DNA of 45,141 nt from the NCBI RefSeq assembly GCF_016924145.1, contig NZ_JAFFZO010000041.1, forward strand, positions 1 through 45,141, read 5' to 3'. Shown here in pieces: positions 45,101 to 45,141 of the stretch. The position numbers were made by a program, and so were the translations under genes. The stretch's first letter is position 1. Each line of letters starts with the position of its first letter. A model generated the notes under the pieces. That model was not told the origin of the DNA, did no database searches, and saw only the letters and a list, made by a program, of their open reading frames with translations. The DNA comes from Amphritea pacifica (GTDB taxonomy: Bacteria > Pseudomonadota > Gammaproteobacteria > Pseudomonadales > Balneatricaceae).

Positions 45101-45141
45101 CGACCACTATATTGAACAAAATCATCCCTTTTGTCAGCCCT
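45094..45141 (+). CDS. Start of a probable IS4-family transposase (truncated by window edge)
   Basis: ATG followed by 15 sense codons (MNATTILNKIIPFVSP) up to the window edge. The LNKxxPF opening recalls IS4-family transposases of marine gammaproteobacteria, and the position 112 nt inside an IS10-like end supports this. Too short for certainty. Confidence 0.5.
   Translation, partial: MNATTILNKIIPFVSP

Larger units (their letters stand above)
44982..45141 (+). mobile_element. Left end of an IS4/IS10-like insertion sequence (truncated by window edge)
   Basis: The stretch from 44982 (CTGTGGCATCCCCACGAATT) resembles the terminal inverted repeat of IS10 (CTGAGAGATCCCC..., recalled from memory) in CTG, ATCCCC and the following AATTT. 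A coding start follows at 45094, and a hairpin covers it. The right end and target duplication lie outside the window. Confidence 0.65.

Noticed and set aside
1-45141. CRISPR array, tRNA or rRNA genes
   Set aside because: No regularly spaced repeats beyond the 20-bp tandem triplet and no cloverleaf or rRNA-like sequence was noticed; a covariance-model scan was not possible.

Overview
This window looks like chromosomal DNA from a marine gammaproteobacterium, most plausibly of the Oceanospirillales (Amphritea, Neptuniibacter or Marinobacterium type; the genus is a guess from gene content, not a search). The evidence is the gene order. The slt - uup - universal stress protein - topA - DUF6586 - sulA - lexA block resembles pseudomonads, smrB/prmB/aroC are arranged as in E. 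coli, and polyhydroxyalkanoate (PHA), Lap biofilm and arsenite-oxidation genes are also present. Most of the window is compact core genome with short intergenic gaps and clear hairpin terminators.

Layout. 1-150: the 3' tail of an unidentified gene and two back-to-back terminators. 173-2846 (minus): lapG-lapD, the c-di-GMP-controlled periplasmic protease and its inside-out receptor, which control surface adhesin retention. 2942-5364 (minus): a DUF3080 lipoprotein and a MATE exporter. 5446-7188 (minus): class I PHA synthase phaC. 7624-10744: a small glutaredoxin-like protein, a TatD nuclease and the Slt lytic transglycosylase. 10956-18716: uup, a universal stress protein, small unknown proteins, topA with a clear sigma-70 promoter, and DUF6586. 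18817-22127: an SOS module in which lexA-sulA and dinG diverge from a region holding three LexA boxes. 22157-26898: rhlB-type RNA helicase, selO, a small membrane protein, gpsA and sixA. 26840-28699 (minus): an O-antigen ligase/PglL-type membrane enzyme overlapping sixA. 28863-32617: alpha/beta hydrolase, DUF4892 protein, patatin, EamA transporter. 32736-38438: folE and smrB (minus), then prmB, aroC, speE and an MFS transporter (plus). 38581-39395: DUF6489 and the PHA regulator phaR. 39450-40541 (minus): a ribbon-helix-helix protein and a DJ-1/PfpI protein.

The accessory part is 40741-45141. A complete arsenite oxidase (aioB Rieske subunit with a Tat signal, then aioA) has all recognisable cofactor and arsenite-binding residues. 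No aioXSR regulators, cytochrome or ars genes are in view. Upstream of it lie a decayed C-terminal fragment of an HlyD-type type I secretion adaptor, an AT-rich small membrane-protein gene whose frame breaks at an A8 run, and the left end of an IS4/IS10-like insertion sequence that runs off the window. This looks like a laterally acquired or rearranged segment.

Functional links: SOS control of division (SulA) and DNA repair (DinG) is co-located with LexA. PHA metabolism is represented twice (phaC; DUF6489-phaR). Lap-type biofilm control sits at one end and a type I secretion remnant at the other. No tRNA, rRNA or CRISPR array was seen.
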